Below, piece by piece: positions 1 through 9,955 of a stretch of 64,000 nt of DNA. The notes under the pieces are model-generated. The model had not been told where the DNA came from, searched no databases, and saw only the letters and a list, made by a program, of their open reading frames with translations. Source of the DNA: Alicyclobacillus sp. GTDB taxonomy: Bacteria > Bacillota > Bacilli > Alicyclobacillales > Alicyclobacillaceae. The stretch's first letter is position 1; each line of letters opens with the position of its first letter. The stretch is taken from positions 103,683 to 167,682 of the forward strand of contig JAIMBT010000004.1 of the NCBI GenBank assembly GCA_023511295.1. Direction: 5' to 3'. Both the position numbers and the translations under genes were made by a program.

Positions 1-120
1 GGCGACAGCCTCCGGATGCGACAGGTGATCCAGGTTGTCCTCGAACAACAGCGCGGCCCGGTGGACGTTGTCCGTGATATCGACCAGGTATTGAAAAAGC
101 TGATCACTGCGTTTGGGCAT
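1..120 (-). CDS. DUF47 (PhoU-like) family protein, N-terminal part
   Basis: Forty codons of a minus-strand gene run off the left edge of the window. The start ATG at 120 is preceded by AGAAAGGAG with good spacing. The visible N-terminus (MPKRSDQLFQYLVDITDNV, followed by a helical acidic stretch) resembles the first helix of DUF47/YkaA proteins, PhoU-like helical bundle proteins usually encoded next to a PiT-type phosphate permease. That neighbour would lie outside the window. The call rests on a short N-terminal pattern only, so it is tentative. Confidence 0.55.
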   Translation of the reverse strand, partial: MPKRSDQLFQYLVDITDNVHRAALLFEDNLDHLSHPEAVA

Positions 121-369
121 GTGCATCTCCTTTCTGGCACAGGAGCTCTACCAGATGCATGATGGCGGCGGCCGGACGCTATCCGGGCACTCATGCCGAT
201 GCGTACAGCACGCTCACCACTCACATTGTAGAACGACGCGGGAGAAATGGACAGATTCGCCGCGGACGAGGGTCGATTTCGTCGACAGGTCGCGTCGTTT
301 GTCGGCGGAATCAAGCGGACGCCCCGCTGCCTGCCGCGGCGGTCGCTGGGTCCGCGGTGCGTAGACAGA
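121..369. other. Intergenic gap, no gene seen
   Basis: About 250 bases between the DUF47 start and the end of the ATP-grasp gene. Short reading frames here have no ribosome binding site and no recognisable protein pattern. I see no convincing hairpin with a T-run. Confidence 0.4.
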
Positions 370-1671
370 TCAAGCCTCGCTCTGCGAGCCGTACGCCGTT
401 TTTTGCAAGTGTGCGGCAAAGGCCGCGTGACGGGCCATCATGAGGGACAACTCTGCGTCAGACAGGATATCCCGTCCGGGCTTGGTGTTGAAATCGTACA
501 CGAAACAGCATTCCCTGGTCGGGGTGACATCCATGCCGAGAAACCCGAGCAGCGGGAAGTGCGCCTCGAGGGCACCCGCCGCTCGTATCGCGCTCCGTTC
601 CGCGCGGCGGACCTCCTGGTCGGTCAGCGGCACACCACTCAGCATTCGGACTCGCTCTGCCGAGGGCGCAGCCCAGGACAGATAGGTCCCACCGGCGTGT
701 GCATTCGTGAGCAGCGACCCCTCGCGGCCGATGCGCACAGTGGTCGCCGTCACGCGCCACGCGCCAGCGCCGTCGCGCTGCACTGTGACGCGTAGGTCCA
801 CCGGCTGTCCGCGGTCCGTGGTCAGAAGCCACAGGGGCTCCTGCGCCAGGTACGGTCGCCCGCGGATCATCTGGTCGACAAATTGCTTCAGCTGCTTTGC
901 ATTGTACATCTGGTCCAACCGACGGCCCCGGTACATTTCGCTCTCCACCCGATAGACATCCGGGGCGCACGATGTCACGCGGACGATGTTGCGCCCACCA
1001 GACCCGAATGTCGGTTTCAACCAGACGACGCCGTGGTCGGCAAGGAGGGACCAGATGGGCTGGACGCTGTCGACTCGCTGCGTCTCCGGGATGCAAGCGG
1101 GGGCTATCGAGCGACCTGACAACAGACGGTACAGTTCGTCCTTGCCTGGCAGTGGCGGATTCACGTACGGCTGACCCGCCAGCGCCGTCTGTTGCTGCAA
1201 GCGGCGGTATGCGGTGCGCTGACGGGCGATGTCTTCGAGGTACATCAGGTCGAGCCAAACGGGTTGTTGAAGGGTGATGGCGACACGCTCCCACTCACCG
1301 TCGGCGCAGTTGAGTTGCCACCCGAAGACCCGCCACGGCACGCCCCTTTGATATCGGACGTTCGCGGGCGAGACGACGACACAGTCCAAGCCTCGCAACA
1401 GCGCGAACGCTGCCAACCAACGAAATGTCTGGTTCCGGCGCTCGTGGCCTGCGAGTTCCGGACGTCGTCCGGTGACCACCAAGAGCATCGTCTCACCCGC
1501 CCTCTGCACGCTGCGCGTGGTTGGCCCGTCTCGGTACAGTATGCGGGGGAGGTGTGGTTGTTGCACCGCACACGGGGCGTGGCCGGTTCCAACCATGCAG
1601 AGCGGACAGGGCAGCCCTGTCCGCTCCAGTTTTCGATACTGTTCCACCAGCGTATTCACACCCAGCCTCAT
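370..1671 (-). CDS. YheC/YheD-type endospore coat-associated ATP-grasp protein
   Basis: A 433-residue protein. The middle and C-terminal half carry an ATP-grasp-like pattern: a substrate loop with WLKPTFGSGGRNIVRV, a RPYLAQEP segment, VDLRVTVQRDG, and near the end LGFLGMDVTPT followed by FVYDFNTKPGRD, which fits the acidic and Asn residues that bind Mg-ATP. This matches the YheC/YheD family of Bacillus spore coat-associated proteins, whose substrate is not established. The start is placed at ATG 1671 because upstream in-frame codons overlap the preceding peptidase gene; only 7 bases separate it from that gene's stop. No strong ribosome binding site is visible, so translation may be coupled to the peptidase gene. 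Confidence 0.75.
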   Translation of the reverse strand: MRLGVNTLVEQYRKLERTGLPCPLCMVGTGHAPCAVQQPHLPRILYRDGPTTRSVQRAGETMLLVVTGRRPELAGHERRNQTFRWLAAFALLRGLDCVVVSPANVRYQRGVPWRVFGWQLNCADGEWERVAITLQQPVWLDLMYLEDIARQRTAYRRLQQQTALAGQPYVNPPLPGKDELYRLLSGRSIAPACIPETQRVDSVQPIWSLLADHGVVWLKPTFGSGGRNIVRVTSCAPDVYRVESEMYRGRRLDQMYNAKQLKQFVDQMIRGRPYLAQEPLWLLTTDRGQPVDLRVTVQRDGAGAWRVTATTVRIGREGSLLTNAHAGGTYLSWAAPSAERVRMLSGVPLTDQEVRRAERSAIRAAGALEAHFPLLGFLGMDVTPTRECCFVYDFNTKPGRDILSDAELSLMMARHAAFAAHLQKTAYGSQSEA

Positions 1672-1678
1672 CCGTGGC

Positions 1679-3619
1679 TCAGTGGCCCGTGTGCGGTCCT
1701 CCAGCCGTGCCTTTGAAGGCTTGCGCCAAGGCGTAGACATCCGGCGTCCCGAGACCGGTGGCCGGGTTGTACACCGTGCCGGCCGTACCGGTGTAGAACT
1801 CGTTGTCGTTCGAAGAGCCCGTCGCATTCAGCGGTGTAAACGGCGAGTGCGCGCTGGTTGCGAACCGATAGATCTGCCCGTTCCAGAATCCGACGCGTTG
1901 ACCGGCGTATTCGTTGATGAGCGCTGTGATGCCAGCCAGCTGCGGGGCGACGAAACTCGTCCCACCGTACTGGCTCCACCCCCCGCCGCCAAACAGCTGA
2001 GAGTACACTGCGTACCCCGTCTGCGGATCTGCGTCCATGGAGAGGTCTGGTACGTTCCGGCCGCTGCCCGTGCCCTGCACAATCGGCGGATTGCTGTGGA
2101 AGGTCCACGCAGTGTTGTTTTGGGTTGGTGTCAGCCAGTCGACAGCGGAATACCGGTTGACCCCAGGGACGCCTTGCTGATACCAGGGCGTGCCGTAGAT
2201 GGCGCTGTAACCGCCGCCGCCGCCCGCCACAAAGCTCTCCGCTGCCGTCGCCTCATCCACGCCGTACGCGTTCTCGAGAACGGGCCACAGGTAATCCCAG
2301 CCCCAGGCGCGCTCTGCCGGTACGGTGACGACGCCGAGCGACCCGTAATTCTGCGTCCCTGGCAGCGTGGTGCCTCCCGCAGCCGTGAAATACGGGCTGT
2401 CCGCGGGAGTGTCGACCGAGAGGTCCGTGGTCCCGAGATCCCTGGAAGCATCGTATGCGCCCGCGTCACCGGCGGCGGCAAACATCGAGATGCCCTGGGC
2501 CGCCGCCTGTTCCGCAATCTCGTTAAAGACCTGCGAATAGTTCACCGACTCTTGGCCCGTCGCGACGATGTAGTTGACCGCGTCTTCGCTCATCCCCCAA
2601 CTTGCGGAGATAGAACCCGCCTGGTTCTGGTTGACGGCCGTGAAGAACGCGTCGGCGAACCCATAATCGGTATTCGGCGCTTGGTACACGATGATGTGCG
2701 CCCGCGGTGCAATCGCGCCAGACTGCTCCACGTCGAGGGCCGTCTCATCCGACCCAGTATCCAGGGAAGGCGCACCTGGACCACCGTCCACGTTGGTCAC
2801 CGTGATGCGATTGGCGCCCCCGTCCACCCCGATGTCCTGCCAGTACGTGTAGGCGTCTGGCACGTTCAACGCCGCCAGCGTCACGATGCCGATGGTTTGA
2901 CCCTGACCCAAGTCGCCCTCGGCGATGAGCGGCGCCACATCGTACCGTTTTTCTAAATCCGAGGGCAACAAACCGTGCGGCTCCGCCGCCGAGCTCTGTG
3001 GCCCCGATTGCGTTGGAACCACCTGTTTCACCGCGTGGCTCGCGAAATTCCCGTAGTTCGTCAAGCCGAGGACCGCCAGAATGGGGCCGGCAAGGGGACC
3101 GGGTAACTTCGGCTCCCGGGCGCCGTGGAATGTTTTTCCGTGGTAGGACATGTCTTGCAGGATGACATCGAACGCCTGGTCAAACTGCCCTGCCGTCCCA
3201 TCCGCGGTGATGGCCAGGTTGTCCGGATACACGGAAGTCTGGATGCCGAAATGCGCGAGATACGCGGTGATGGCCTGGATGACGGCCGTTGGCTGGCCGA
3301 ACTGTTCGGCGAACTGCTTGACCGAAAGGAATCGGCGAAAGTTGGGCGAGCCGGGCGTCGACTGCGACTGAATCAACTGCTGGAGCTGGTCTTCGTGTTG
3401 TGCCCGGAGGATGATGCTCACCGTGACGGGCGTGTCTGCCGGGGTGTTTCCAAAGACAGACGATTGCTGCAAGACCTGTGAACCGACCCCCTGCGGCACA
3501 TCCACCAGCGACGAAGTGTCTGCCGACGCCGATGCCGAAGCGAACCACAGCGGTGCGCTCATCACGGCGAATGCGGCGAACGCCTTGGAGACAGAGCGAA
3601 TCGGGGATGATTGCTTCAC
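1679..3619 (-). CDS. Secreted S53 family serine-carboxyl peptidase (kumamolisin-like)
   Basis: A 646-residue preproenzyme. The GTG start at 3619 is chosen because GGAGGAGGT lies 6 bases upstream and it places a signal peptide (basic N-terminus, hydrophobic stretch, ASASASA) at the front. Residues about 45-200 form the pro-domain. The catalytic domain follows with the S53 set visible: Glu292 and Asp296 in DETALD, oxyanion Asp385 in AAAGDAG, and nucleophile Ser555 in YGGTSFVAP. The C-terminus has the NPATGLGTPD stretch associated with the calcium site. Kumamolisins are acid- and heat-stable endopeptidases known from Bacillus and Alicyclobacillus, so this protein probably acts outside the cell at low pH. 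It lies directly upstream of the spore coat ATP-grasp gene. Confidence 0.93.
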   Translation of the reverse strand: MKQSSPIRSVSKAFAAFAVMSAPLWFASASASADTSSLVDVPQGVGSQVLQQSSVFGNTPADTPVTVSIILRAQHEDQLQQLIQSQSTPGSPNFRRFLSVKQFAEQFGQPTAVIQAITAYLAHFGIQTSVYPDNLAITADGTAGQFDQAFDVILQDMSYHGKTFHGAREPKLPGPLAGPILAVLGLTNYGNFASHAVKQVVPTQSGPQSSAAEPHGLLPSDLEKRYDVAPLIAEGDLGQGQTIGIVTLAALNVPDAYTYWQDIGVDGGANRITVTNVDGGPGAPSLDTGSDETALDVEQSGAIAPRAHIIVYQAPNTDYGFADAFFTAVNQNQAGSISASWGMSEDAVNYIVATGQESVNYSQVFNEIAEQAAAQGISMFAAAGDAGAYDASRDLGTTDLSVDTPADSPYFTAAGGTTLPGTQNYGSLGVVTVPAERAWGWDYLWPVLENAYGVDEATAAESFVAGGGGGYSAIYGTPWYQQGVPGVNRYSAVDWLTPTQNNTAWTFHSNPPIVQGTGSGRNVPDLSMDADPQTGYAVYSQLFGGGGWSQYGGTSFVAPQLAGITALINEYAGQRVGFWNGQIYRFATSAHSPFTPLNATGSSNDNEFYTGTAGTVYNPATGLGTPDVYALAQAFKGTAGGPHTGH

Positions 3620-3823
3620 TGGTCGACCTCCTCCACATGTTCTCCTGTGAATCTGTGGCACGTACGCCCTGATGAGGTTCTCCCAACAAAGCCCCATTAC
3701 CTTCCGAATCGTCTTAAAATTTATAGACAAGACCTGCCTTGTTTCGACACGAGGTACACGCGGTATGGCCTGGTTGACCGCCCCCAGCCGCGCCACCCGG
3801 CCGACCCGCTTCGCGGTGGCAAC

Positions 3824-4798
3824 TCACCATCTTTCCTGCACGTCCAGCTGTAACGGCAACTGAATTCCCGGTGGCGGGTCCGGCGTCCGTGCCGGTACCT
3901 GTGCAGATTCCATCCGCTCTGACGTGACCCAGCCGCGCCGACGTTTCAAAAAACCAACCGTCCGGCGGATTTGGTCCTGGTACCAGGCAGGGGCGTACGG
4001 TCGCACATACATCCGCTGCAGCGGTTCCAAACGACTTGGAAACACTTGACCCACAACGCTGAAAAACCAGCTCCGAACCTCTGGGCCAAGGCGCAACACC
4101 GAGGGTGAAGCGAACGCCGCCCCGGCCACCTGCGCCGCACAGAGGACCTCATCCAGCTGCTCGATGCCATCCGAAATGTACGGAATGACCGGCGCGAGCA
4201 GAATACCCGCGCGGATACCGGCCGCCCGTAACGCCCTCACCGCATCCAAACGCTTGTGCGGATGGGGGGTGCTGGGTTCCAATCCGCGCCACACAGCGCT
4301 GTCGAGCGTGTGCACACTGACACAAACCGCCCGAACGTTCATCTGCACCAACAAGTCGACATCGCGTAGCACCAGCGGTGAACGCGTGGTGACCATGACG
4401 GGCGCTTGAAACTGTCGCAACACCTCTAGGCAGCGGCGCGTGAGCCGCCTCTTCGCCTCGATGGGCTGGTATGGGTCGGTCGCGGTGCCTATCTGAACGA
4501 CACCCAAGCTGTTCCAGAGCGCGTCCAGGTCATAGGCATACCGCTTCGCCAACCGGTACAACTGCCGTTCCAACGCCTCCGGAGCGTTCTCTTTGACGAA
4601 GATCTGCGTTCGAAACGAGTCGTCGGCTGCCTGGCCGAGGAACGTGTGGGTGTTGCGAGCGTAGCAGAAACTGCAGCCGTGCGTACAGCCGCGGTACGGG
4701 TTGATGGACCAATCGAACGGCATCACCTGGTCCGCCACGCGGTTCATCACGGTCTGTGCCTGTACACCCTCGTACTGTGGCGCCTTCAGCCTCGTCAC
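3824..4798 (-). CDS. SplB-like / Rv2578c-type radical SAM protein
   Basis: A 324-residue protein with the radical SAM cysteine cluster CTHGCSFCYAR (CxxxCxxC) near residue 40. The N-terminal NPYRGCTHGC pattern and a later GTATDPYQPIE stretch are typical of the Rv2578c/SplB-like family, relatives of spore photoproduct lyase. It should bind a 4Fe-4S cluster and cleave S-adenosylmethionine. The substrate is unknown. The GTG start at 4798 has GAGGGGGGA upstream. It stands alone on its strand, divergent from the FUSC gene. Confidence 0.85.
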   Translation of the reverse strand: MTRLKAPQYEGVQAQTVMNRVADQVMPFDWSINPYRGCTHGCSFCYARNTHTFLGQAADDSFRTQIFVKENAPEALERQLYRLAKRYAYDLDALWNSLGVVQIGTATDPYQPIEAKRRLTRRCLEVLRQFQAPVMVTTRSPLVLRDVDLLVQMNVRAVCVSVHTLDSAVWRGLEPSTPHPHKRLDAVRALRAAGIRAGILLAPVIPYISDGIEQLDEVLCAAQVAGAAFASPSVLRLGPEVRSWFFSVVGQVFPSRLEPLQRMYVRPYAPAWYQDQIRRTVGFLKRRRGWVTSERMESAQVPARTPDPPPGIQLPLQLDVQERW

Positions 4799-4895
4799 GC
4801 CGCCATTCCCCCCCTCGGTTGCACGTCAGCCTCCACAAATCCGAACACATGTTCGCATTCGCATCGTAACACGTCGTCCGGCCCTCTGCAAGCCG

Positions 4896-5984
4896 ATGTC
4901 ATGTCCGCCCGCCGACCTGGGCACACTGTCGACGGAACTACGGAAGCTCCAAAGGCAGGTGACGGCATTGGCGGAAGGACAACACATCACGACACTACTC
5001 CGCCCGCCAAGGCGCGCACGCGGCGTCCTCTTGTCGTCGACGGGCGCGGTTTGGAAGGCGGCCTTCGGCTCTGCCCTGGTGTGGGAGTTGGCGCGCTGGA
5101 CCGGGTCGCGCCACCCGTATCTCGCACCGCTCACGCTCATCCTCTGCCTCCAGGCGACGGTCGGCCAGTCGCTCCGTTTTGCTGCGTATCGGACCGCGGG
5201 AACGGTCCTCGGCGTCCTCATCATGGGTCTTGTCGCCAAGCAGGTTCCGGTGGCCGCCTGGTCGCTCGGTTTGGTACTGTTGGTCGTCACGGCCGTACTA
5301 AAACTCTTTCGGGCCAACGACCTGCTCATCCATCAGGTTGCACTCAGCCTCCTCTTCGTCCTCTACTTCGAGCATCAGAGTGCGGGATACGCGTGGGACC
5401 GCGCGAAGGACACCGTAATCGGTGCCGTTGTGGCCGTCCTGCTCACGGTGTTGGTGTTCCCGCCGAACGACTTGCACAAAGCCGAGCAGGCCTTGCAGCG
5501 TCTCGTCGGGACGTTCGCACAGACCGCCACGCGGGTCGCCGACGCGCTCGACCAGGACCTGCTGAAATCCGGCCGCCACCCGACGGAGCAGATAGACGCC
5601 CTGCTCTGTGAACTGCAGGAGGTGGCCCAGGCATTCGACCGGATGCGCCAGGGTGCCCGCCTGCACATCTTTTCCGCCGCCTACCGCCGCGAGGCAGCGA
5701 AACTGCAGGTCCAGTACCGCGCCATGCGCGACACCTGTCTGTACTTCGTCAGCCTGGTCAGCGCCTTGACAGACGACCTCACGGCTGCAGAGCGGACGGA
5801 GTGGAGCGGCGCCGTCCGCGCGCTCGCGAAGGAAGTCCCGGCATTCCTGTACCGGCCAAGTTCTCATCTCGTTTCCCCTGGCACCACCGCACCTCAGCCG
5901 GCATTTGATGCGGGGTCTGCGCGCCGCATCCTCGACCGGATGGTGCACCTGCTGCGAGACGCAGGCGGCCGACTCCGAACCTGA
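4896..5984 (+). CDS. FUSC / aromatic acid exporter-like membrane protein
   Basis: About 362 residues. An N-terminal soluble segment is followed by several hydrophobic helices (roughly residues 50-175), including LILCLQATVGQSLRFAAYR and AWDRAKDTVIGAVVAVLLTV, then a long helical cytoplasmic part. The arrangement and the RxxGTxxG-type motif (AAYRTAGTVLGVL) fit the FUSC/ArAE family (YqjA/YgaE-like). It has one membrane unit rather than the doubled unit of large FUSC proteins. Substrate is unknown. The start ATG is approximate because no clear ribosome binding site was found. Confidence 0.7.
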   Translation: MSCPPADLGTLSTELRKLQRQVTALAEGQHITTLLRPPRRARGVLLSSTGAVWKAAFGSALVWELARWTGSRHPYLAPLTLILCLQATVGQSLRFAAYRTAGTVLGVLIMGLVAKQVPVAAWSLGLVLLVVTAVLKLFRANDLLIHQVALSLLFVLYFEHQSAGYAWDRAKDTVIGAVVAVLLTVLVFPPNDLHKAEQALQRLVGTFAQTATRVADALDQDLLKSGRHPTEQIDALLCELQEVAQAFDRMRQGARLHIFSAAYRREAAKLQVQYRAMRDTCLYFVSLVSALTDDLTAAERTEWSGAVRALAKEVPAFLYRPSSHLVSPGTTAPQPAFDAGSARRILDRMVHLLRDAGGRLRT

Positions 5985-5987
5985 GCG

Positions 5988-6473
5988 TCAGCCGGGCATC
6001 TCGTCCTCACCCGCCACCCCGTTGTCCCGCGCGTCCGCGGCCGTCCGCACGGCCTCGCAGATCTCCTCGTAACTGGTGCACCGGCAGATGTTCGACTCCA
6101 GCCACTCCTGCGTCTGCCGCTCGGAGGGATGCGCTACACACGCCAAGAGCGCATGGGCGTTGACGAGAAAACCAGGTGTGCAGTAGCCGCACTGAAACGC
6201 GTTGCACCGGATGAACGCCGCCTGCAGTTGCGTCCGCGGCAGCCCTTCCACCGTCGTCACGCGGCAATCCGCTGCCATCGCTGCGAGGAGCAGGCAAGCC
6301 TTCTGCGGCACCCCGTCCACGAGCACCGTGCAGGCCCCGCAGTCTCCGTTCTCACACCCGGGCTTCGCGCCAGTCAGGCCCATCTGTTCGCGCAACACGT
6401 CCAACAACGTCTCACTGCCCCGGACCACCACCGTGCGAACCCATCCGTTCACCGTCAACGTCACCGGCTGCAC
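5988..6473 (-). CDS. Molybdenum hydroxylase, 2Fe-2S subunit (xanthine dehydrogenase/CoxS type)
   Basis: A 161-residue iron-sulfur subunit. The plant-ferredoxin-like N-terminal cluster is CENGDCGACTVL with a further Cys about 13 residues later, and the C-terminal cluster is FQCGYCTPG plus NICRCTSY. Both 2Fe-2S sites look complete. The GTG at 6473 is preferred because AGGAGG lies 8 bases upstream; an earlier GTG at 6482 would overlap that site. It is the last gene of a three-gene operon and passes electrons from the molybdenum site to FAD. The gene ends 4 bases from the convergent FUSC gene. Confidence 0.93.
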   Translation of the reverse strand: MQPVTLTVNGWVRTVVVRGSETLLDVLREQMGLTGAKPGCENGDCGACTVLVDGVPQKACLLLAAMAADCRVTTVEGLPRTQLQAAFIRCNAFQCGYCTPGFLVNAHALLACVAHPSERQTQEWLESNICRCTSYEEICEAVRTAADARDNGVAGEDEMPG

Positions 6474-6520
6474 GCCGCACACCTCCTGTGCATCGCCATC
6501 TCTGCGTCGAGCGGGCTCGG

Positions 6521-7366
6521 TTAGGCGTCCAACGACTCGACAATCTCTCGCAGCACGTCGCGCAGCACGAACAGCCGGTACCCGCGCGCCGCTTCGACGT
6601 CGTCAAGGACGAGGTCTGCCCGAATGGTGGAGACCGCTGCCTCAATGCGGCGTGACAGTGGCAGTTCACGGCGGTTCAGCGCCTGCTCCAGGTCTAGCGC
6701 ACGCACCGGGAACGGGTAGACCCCGCTGACGGCCACCCGGATGTCGCGGTCGACGCGGATGGCGGCGGCCGACACCACCGGGTACCCGACCGACCCCATC
6801 TTCCGCCGCTTGACATACACCCACGGCGCACCAGCCAGCACTGTGTCCGTCGCGGTCTGAACCAAAAACTCGCCGGGCTGCAGGCGGAGTGTTTGGTCGA
6901 ACACGCGGTCCATCGGAAGTTCCCGCAGGCCGTTCGGGCCGGCCAAGCGCACGGCGCTCTCGCAGACCAACAGCGGCAACACCGCTTCTCGGTAGAAGAT
7001 CTGGCCGCAGATGTTGCCTCCGAGGGTGATCTGGTTGCGCGCCGTTCGGTCCGCAATCTCGCGGGCGCTCGCCGCCAGCAGCGGGAACGTCTCCGCGATG
7101 AGCACACTGTCGGCGATTTGCGTGAGCGTCACGCCGGCACCCGCCACCACCTGGTCGTGCCGCTGCGTCAGCACCTGCGCGCTCGGAATGTGTCGGATGT
7201 CAATCACCGCACCGGTCTCGAGCTGGCCGATTCGACCAAGGGTCACCACCTCCGTCGCGCCGCCACAGTAGAGGGGCGACTGCCCCGCTTTCGCCCGGCT
7301 CACGTAGTACGCCACAGCCTCGGCTGTGGTGTGCGCCGGGAGGTACTCGAAGTCAAACGGGATCAC
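6521..7366 (-). CDS. Molybdenum hydroxylase, FAD-binding subunit (CoxM/PucC type)
   Basis: A 281-residue protein of the CO dehydrogenase flavoprotein family. It has the two FAD-loop motifs, here YCGGATEVVTL (CGGxT) near residue 33 and TLGGNICGQ (TxGGN) near residue 108. The GTG start at 7366 overlaps the stop of the large subunit gene (GTGA), and GGAGGTG sits 8-9 bases upstream, indicating tight translational coupling. Confidence 0.92.
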   Translation of the reverse strand: MIPFDFEYLPAHTTAEAVAYYVSRAKAGQSPLYCGGATEVVTLGRIGQLETGAVIDIRHIPSAQVLTQRHDQVVAGAGVTLTQIADSVLIAETFPLLAASAREIADRTARNQITLGGNICGQIFYREAVLPLLVCESAVRLAGPNGLRELPMDRVFDQTLRLQPGEFLVQTATDTVLAGAPWVYVKRRKMGSVGYPVVSAAAIRVDRDIRVAVSGVYPFPVRALDLEQALNRRELPLSRRIEAAVSTIRADLVLDDVEAARGYRLFVLRDVLREIVESLDA

Positions 7367-9831
7367 CGGTCGTTCACCTCCGCGCCCGTGTGCAACCGCC
7401 AGAGCAGCTCCGGCGTCATCGGCATCGAGTTGACCGGTTGACCGAGCGCATTCGAGAGCGCGTTCGCCAGAGCCGCTGGCATGCCGATAACGCCGTGCTC
7501 TCCGAGTCCCCGCAGTCCCCACGGGGCATCTGCGTTCGGCGTCTCGAGGAAGGCGACCCGGTACTCCGGCTGATCTCCGTAGCGGTGGATGGGGTACACG
7601 CGGAGCTGATTGTTGTCGACCGATCCGGTCGCCCCGTACACATACCCTTCGCGGCTGCCGAGACTGAGGCCCATGCTCATTCCGCCTTTCAGCTGACCTT
7701 CCGCCAGGTTCGGCGAGATGACCCGACCGACGTCAACCACGGTCACGGCGCGCAGCACCCGGTAGGTGTAGTCGCGCGGTCGGAAAGCGACCACCACGCC
7801 CTGCGCTGCGACCGTCCACTCCGGCCCCGGAACGCCCCGGCCGGTCGCCGGGTCGAGCAGCGTGACGCGCTCAATCGTGTAGCTGCCGCGTCCCACCACA
7901 AAACCGCCCACCGTGTGGCCGTCGGGGAAGGTGTACCCGCGGCTGAGCTGGCCGATGGGAATTCGGCGGGACGTGTACGGGCAGCCGGCATAGCCGTTCG
8001 AGATGCACACGTCCTCGGGGCGGCACTGGAAGACCACCGCCGCGGTGGCGGCGAGCTGCGCACGGGCATCGCGGGCAGCGCGAACGGCCGCGTTTCCCGC
8101 CAGCAGACTGCCGCGGCTGGCCACCGTCTTCCAGTGCTCGGGTTGTTCCGCAGTGTCGACCTCCATCACGACGCGGACCTGTTCCACCGCCAGCCCCAGC
8201 ACCTCCGCCACCATCTGCGCGAGCGTCGTCTTCGTCCCCTGGCCAATCTCGACAAGCCCAGAGAGCAGCGTCACGGTGCTGTCCTCGTTCACGTAGACGA
8301 GCGCACCGGAGCTCGCGTCCGGCGGCGTGCTAGAGGTCTTCCAAAAGCACGAAATCCCCTTCGCAATCACCTCTCCGTCGCGGTCCTCCACCGGCGGGCC
8401 GTCCCACGGCAAGAGACTGCGCAACCGCGTCAGGCACCCCTCCACGTCACCCACCGAACTGCGCATCAAGCGCGCCTGCGTGGGCGTCGTGTCACCGGGG
8501 CGAACCGCGTTGCGGCGGCGAAGCTCGAGCGGGTCCATGCGCAACTGTTCAGCCAACAGGTCAATCGCCCGCTCCATGACCAGCGTCTGCTCGGGATGGC
8601 CAAAGCCGCGGTAAGACGTCGTCGGGGGGTGGTTCGTGTACATGCAGTAGGCGTCGCAGTGAACGTGATCAATCCGGTATGGCCCCGTGCAGTCCTGCGC
8701 CGCCGCCCGGGTGACGATGACGCCGCGGTCTGAGTACCCGCCGCCGTCAAACCAGTCGGTGATCTCGACCGCGACAAAGCGGCCGTCCGCCCGGGCTCCG
8801 AGGCGTATCCTCGCCTCCAGGCCGATGTGGCAAGGCATGCTGCGCATCTCTTGCTCCCTCGTACAGCGCAGTTTCACGGGGCGGCCGCCTACGGCCAGGG
8901 TCGCCGCGACCGCGAGCGGCTCGAGGTAGACGCTGGACTTGCCGCCGAACGCGCCGCCGACCAGCGGCGTGCGGACGCGGACGTCCGACGGCCGGAAGCC
9001 AAACGTTCGCGCAATCGCCTCGGGAACGCTGTACGGAGACTGCGTGGCTGTCACCAGGTTTACACACCCGTCCGGCGCGACGCTCGCAATCACACAGTGG
9101 GTCTCCATCGGCGCGTGGTGCGCCTGCGGGAACGACACGTCGCACGTCACCACGGCGTCACACGTCGACCAAACGGATTCCGGTTGCCCCTTGCGGATGC
9201 GCACGTGCGTCGCGATGTTGGTTCCCGGGACCGGCCAGACCTCCTCCCCCGGCTGAACGTCGTAGGCTGCGAGATCTGGGTGCAGGCGCACGGCCTCCGG
9301 CGCGAACGCCTCCCTGGGGGAGGTCAGGGCAGGGAGCGGATGATACACCACGTCCAACTGCCGCAGGGCCGCCTCCGCCTGGTACAGCTCGTCTGCGACC
9401 ACCAGGGCCACCGGTTCGCCCGCGTAGCGGACCACGTCCACGGCCAGCAACGGCCGATCTGCAATCGGCAACCCCGTTCGCTGCGGATAGTCCGCACCGG
9501 TCACGACCGCTCGCACGCCCGGCATCGTGATCGCCCGCTGTGTGTCGATGGAGACAATCCGCGCGTGGGCGTACGGGCTGGCCAACAGCGCCGCGTGCAG
9601 CATGCCCCACGCAGACACGTCGGCCGTGTACTCAGCCCGGCCGGTGACCTTCTCCTCGGCATCCTTGCGCATAACGCTGCGCCCGATGCGGCCGGACCGC
9701 ACCTGGAACCCATCGCGGTCTTCGCCCGTGCGCCGCTGTGTCACTTGGCCGTTCGCTCCATCGGCGGGCCACCGCGAACGCCCTTCCCCTGCCACTTCCT
9801 CACCCCCGTTCGGTTGCCACATCGGTACCAC
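7363..9831 (-). CDS. Molybdenum hydroxylase, molybdopterin-binding large subunit (xanthine dehydrogenase-like)
   Basis: A subunit of about 822 residues with the hammerhead domain first ([18 protein letters not shown]) and then the molybdopterin-binding region. Visible motifs are [16 protein letters not shown] and near the C-terminus [11 protein letters not shown], with the Glu expected to be the catalytic base. The CO dehydrogenase-specific AYRCSFR loop is absent, so this is not a form I CO dehydrogenase. Xanthine, another purine or an N-heterocycle or aldehyde are possible substrates. The proposed GTG start has GGGGGAG upstream; an ATG at 9822 is an alternative. First gene of the operon. Confidence 0.9.
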   Translation of the reverse strand: MVPMWQPNGGEEVAGEGRSRWPADGANGQVTQRRTGEDRDGFQVRSGRIGRSVMRKDAEEKVTGRAEYTADVSAWGMLHAALLASPYAHARIVSIDTQRAITMPGVRAVVTGADYPQRTGLPIADRPLLAVDVVRYAGEPVALVVADELYQAEAALRQLDVVYHPLPALTSPREAFAPEAVRLHPDLAAYDVQPGEEVWPVPGTNIATHVRIRKGQPESVWSTCDAVVTCDVSFPQAHHAPMETHCVIASVAPDGCVNLVTATQSPYSVPEAIARTFGFRPSDVRVRTPLVGGAFGGKSSVYLEPLAVAATLAVGGRPVKLRCTREQEMRSMPCHIGLEARIRLGARADGRFVAVEITDWFDGGGYSDRGVIVTRAAAQDCTGPYRIDHVHCDAYCMYTNHPPTTSYRGFGHPEQTLVMERAIDLLAEQLRMDPLELRRRNAVRPGDTTPTQARLMRSSVGDVEGCLTRLRSLLPWDGPPVEDRDGEVIAKGISCFWKTSSTPPDASSGALVYVNEDSTVTLLSGLVEIGQGTKTTLAQMVAEVLGLAVEQVRVVMEVDTAEQPEHWKTVASRGSLLAGNAAVRAARDARAQLAATAAVVFQCRPEDVCISNGYAGCPYTSRRIPIGQLSRGYTFPDGHTVGGFVVGRGSYTIERVTLLDPATGRGVPGPEWTVAAQGVVVAFRPRDYTYRVLRAVTVVDVGRVISPNLAEGQLKGGMSMGLSLGSREGYVYGATGSVDNNQLRVYPIHRYGDQPEYRVAFLETPNADAPWGLRGLGEHGVIGMPAALANALSNALGQPVNSMPMTPELLWRLHTGAEVNDR

Positions 9832-9912
9832 ACCCAGTGACTCTCCCCCATCTCTATGCGCCGCTTCGCACGTCCTATCCCCCCGGCTGGATCACCGATG
9901 CCGGACGGGTTC

Positions 9913-9921
9913 TGGTATAAT
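9913..9921 (+). promoter_or_regulatory. Extended -10 promoter of glnS
   Basis: TGGTATAAT is a perfect extended -10 element (TG at 9913-9914, TATAAT at 9916-9921) 34 bases upstream of the chosen glnS start. No good -35 hexamer is seen at the usual spacing, as is normal for extended -10 promoters. Confidence 0.7.
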
Positions 9922-9955
9922 ACGGGGACGTATGATTTCGGCGGAGGTTGAGACG

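Noticed and set aside
1472..2956. Long plus-strand open frame of 494 codons
   Set aside because: Lies antisense to the S53 peptidase gene; Arg/Val-rich composition without any family pattern. A high-GC shadow.
7390..8733. Plus-strand open frame of 447 codons
   Set aside because: Antisense to the molybdenum hydroxylase large subunit, which has complete motifs; the plus frame is Arg/His-rich nonsense.
7363..9831. Aerobic CO dehydrogenase (CoxL)
   Set aside because: The AYRCSFR active-site loop of form I enzymes is absent; SYRGFGH is the xanthine dehydrogenase-type version.
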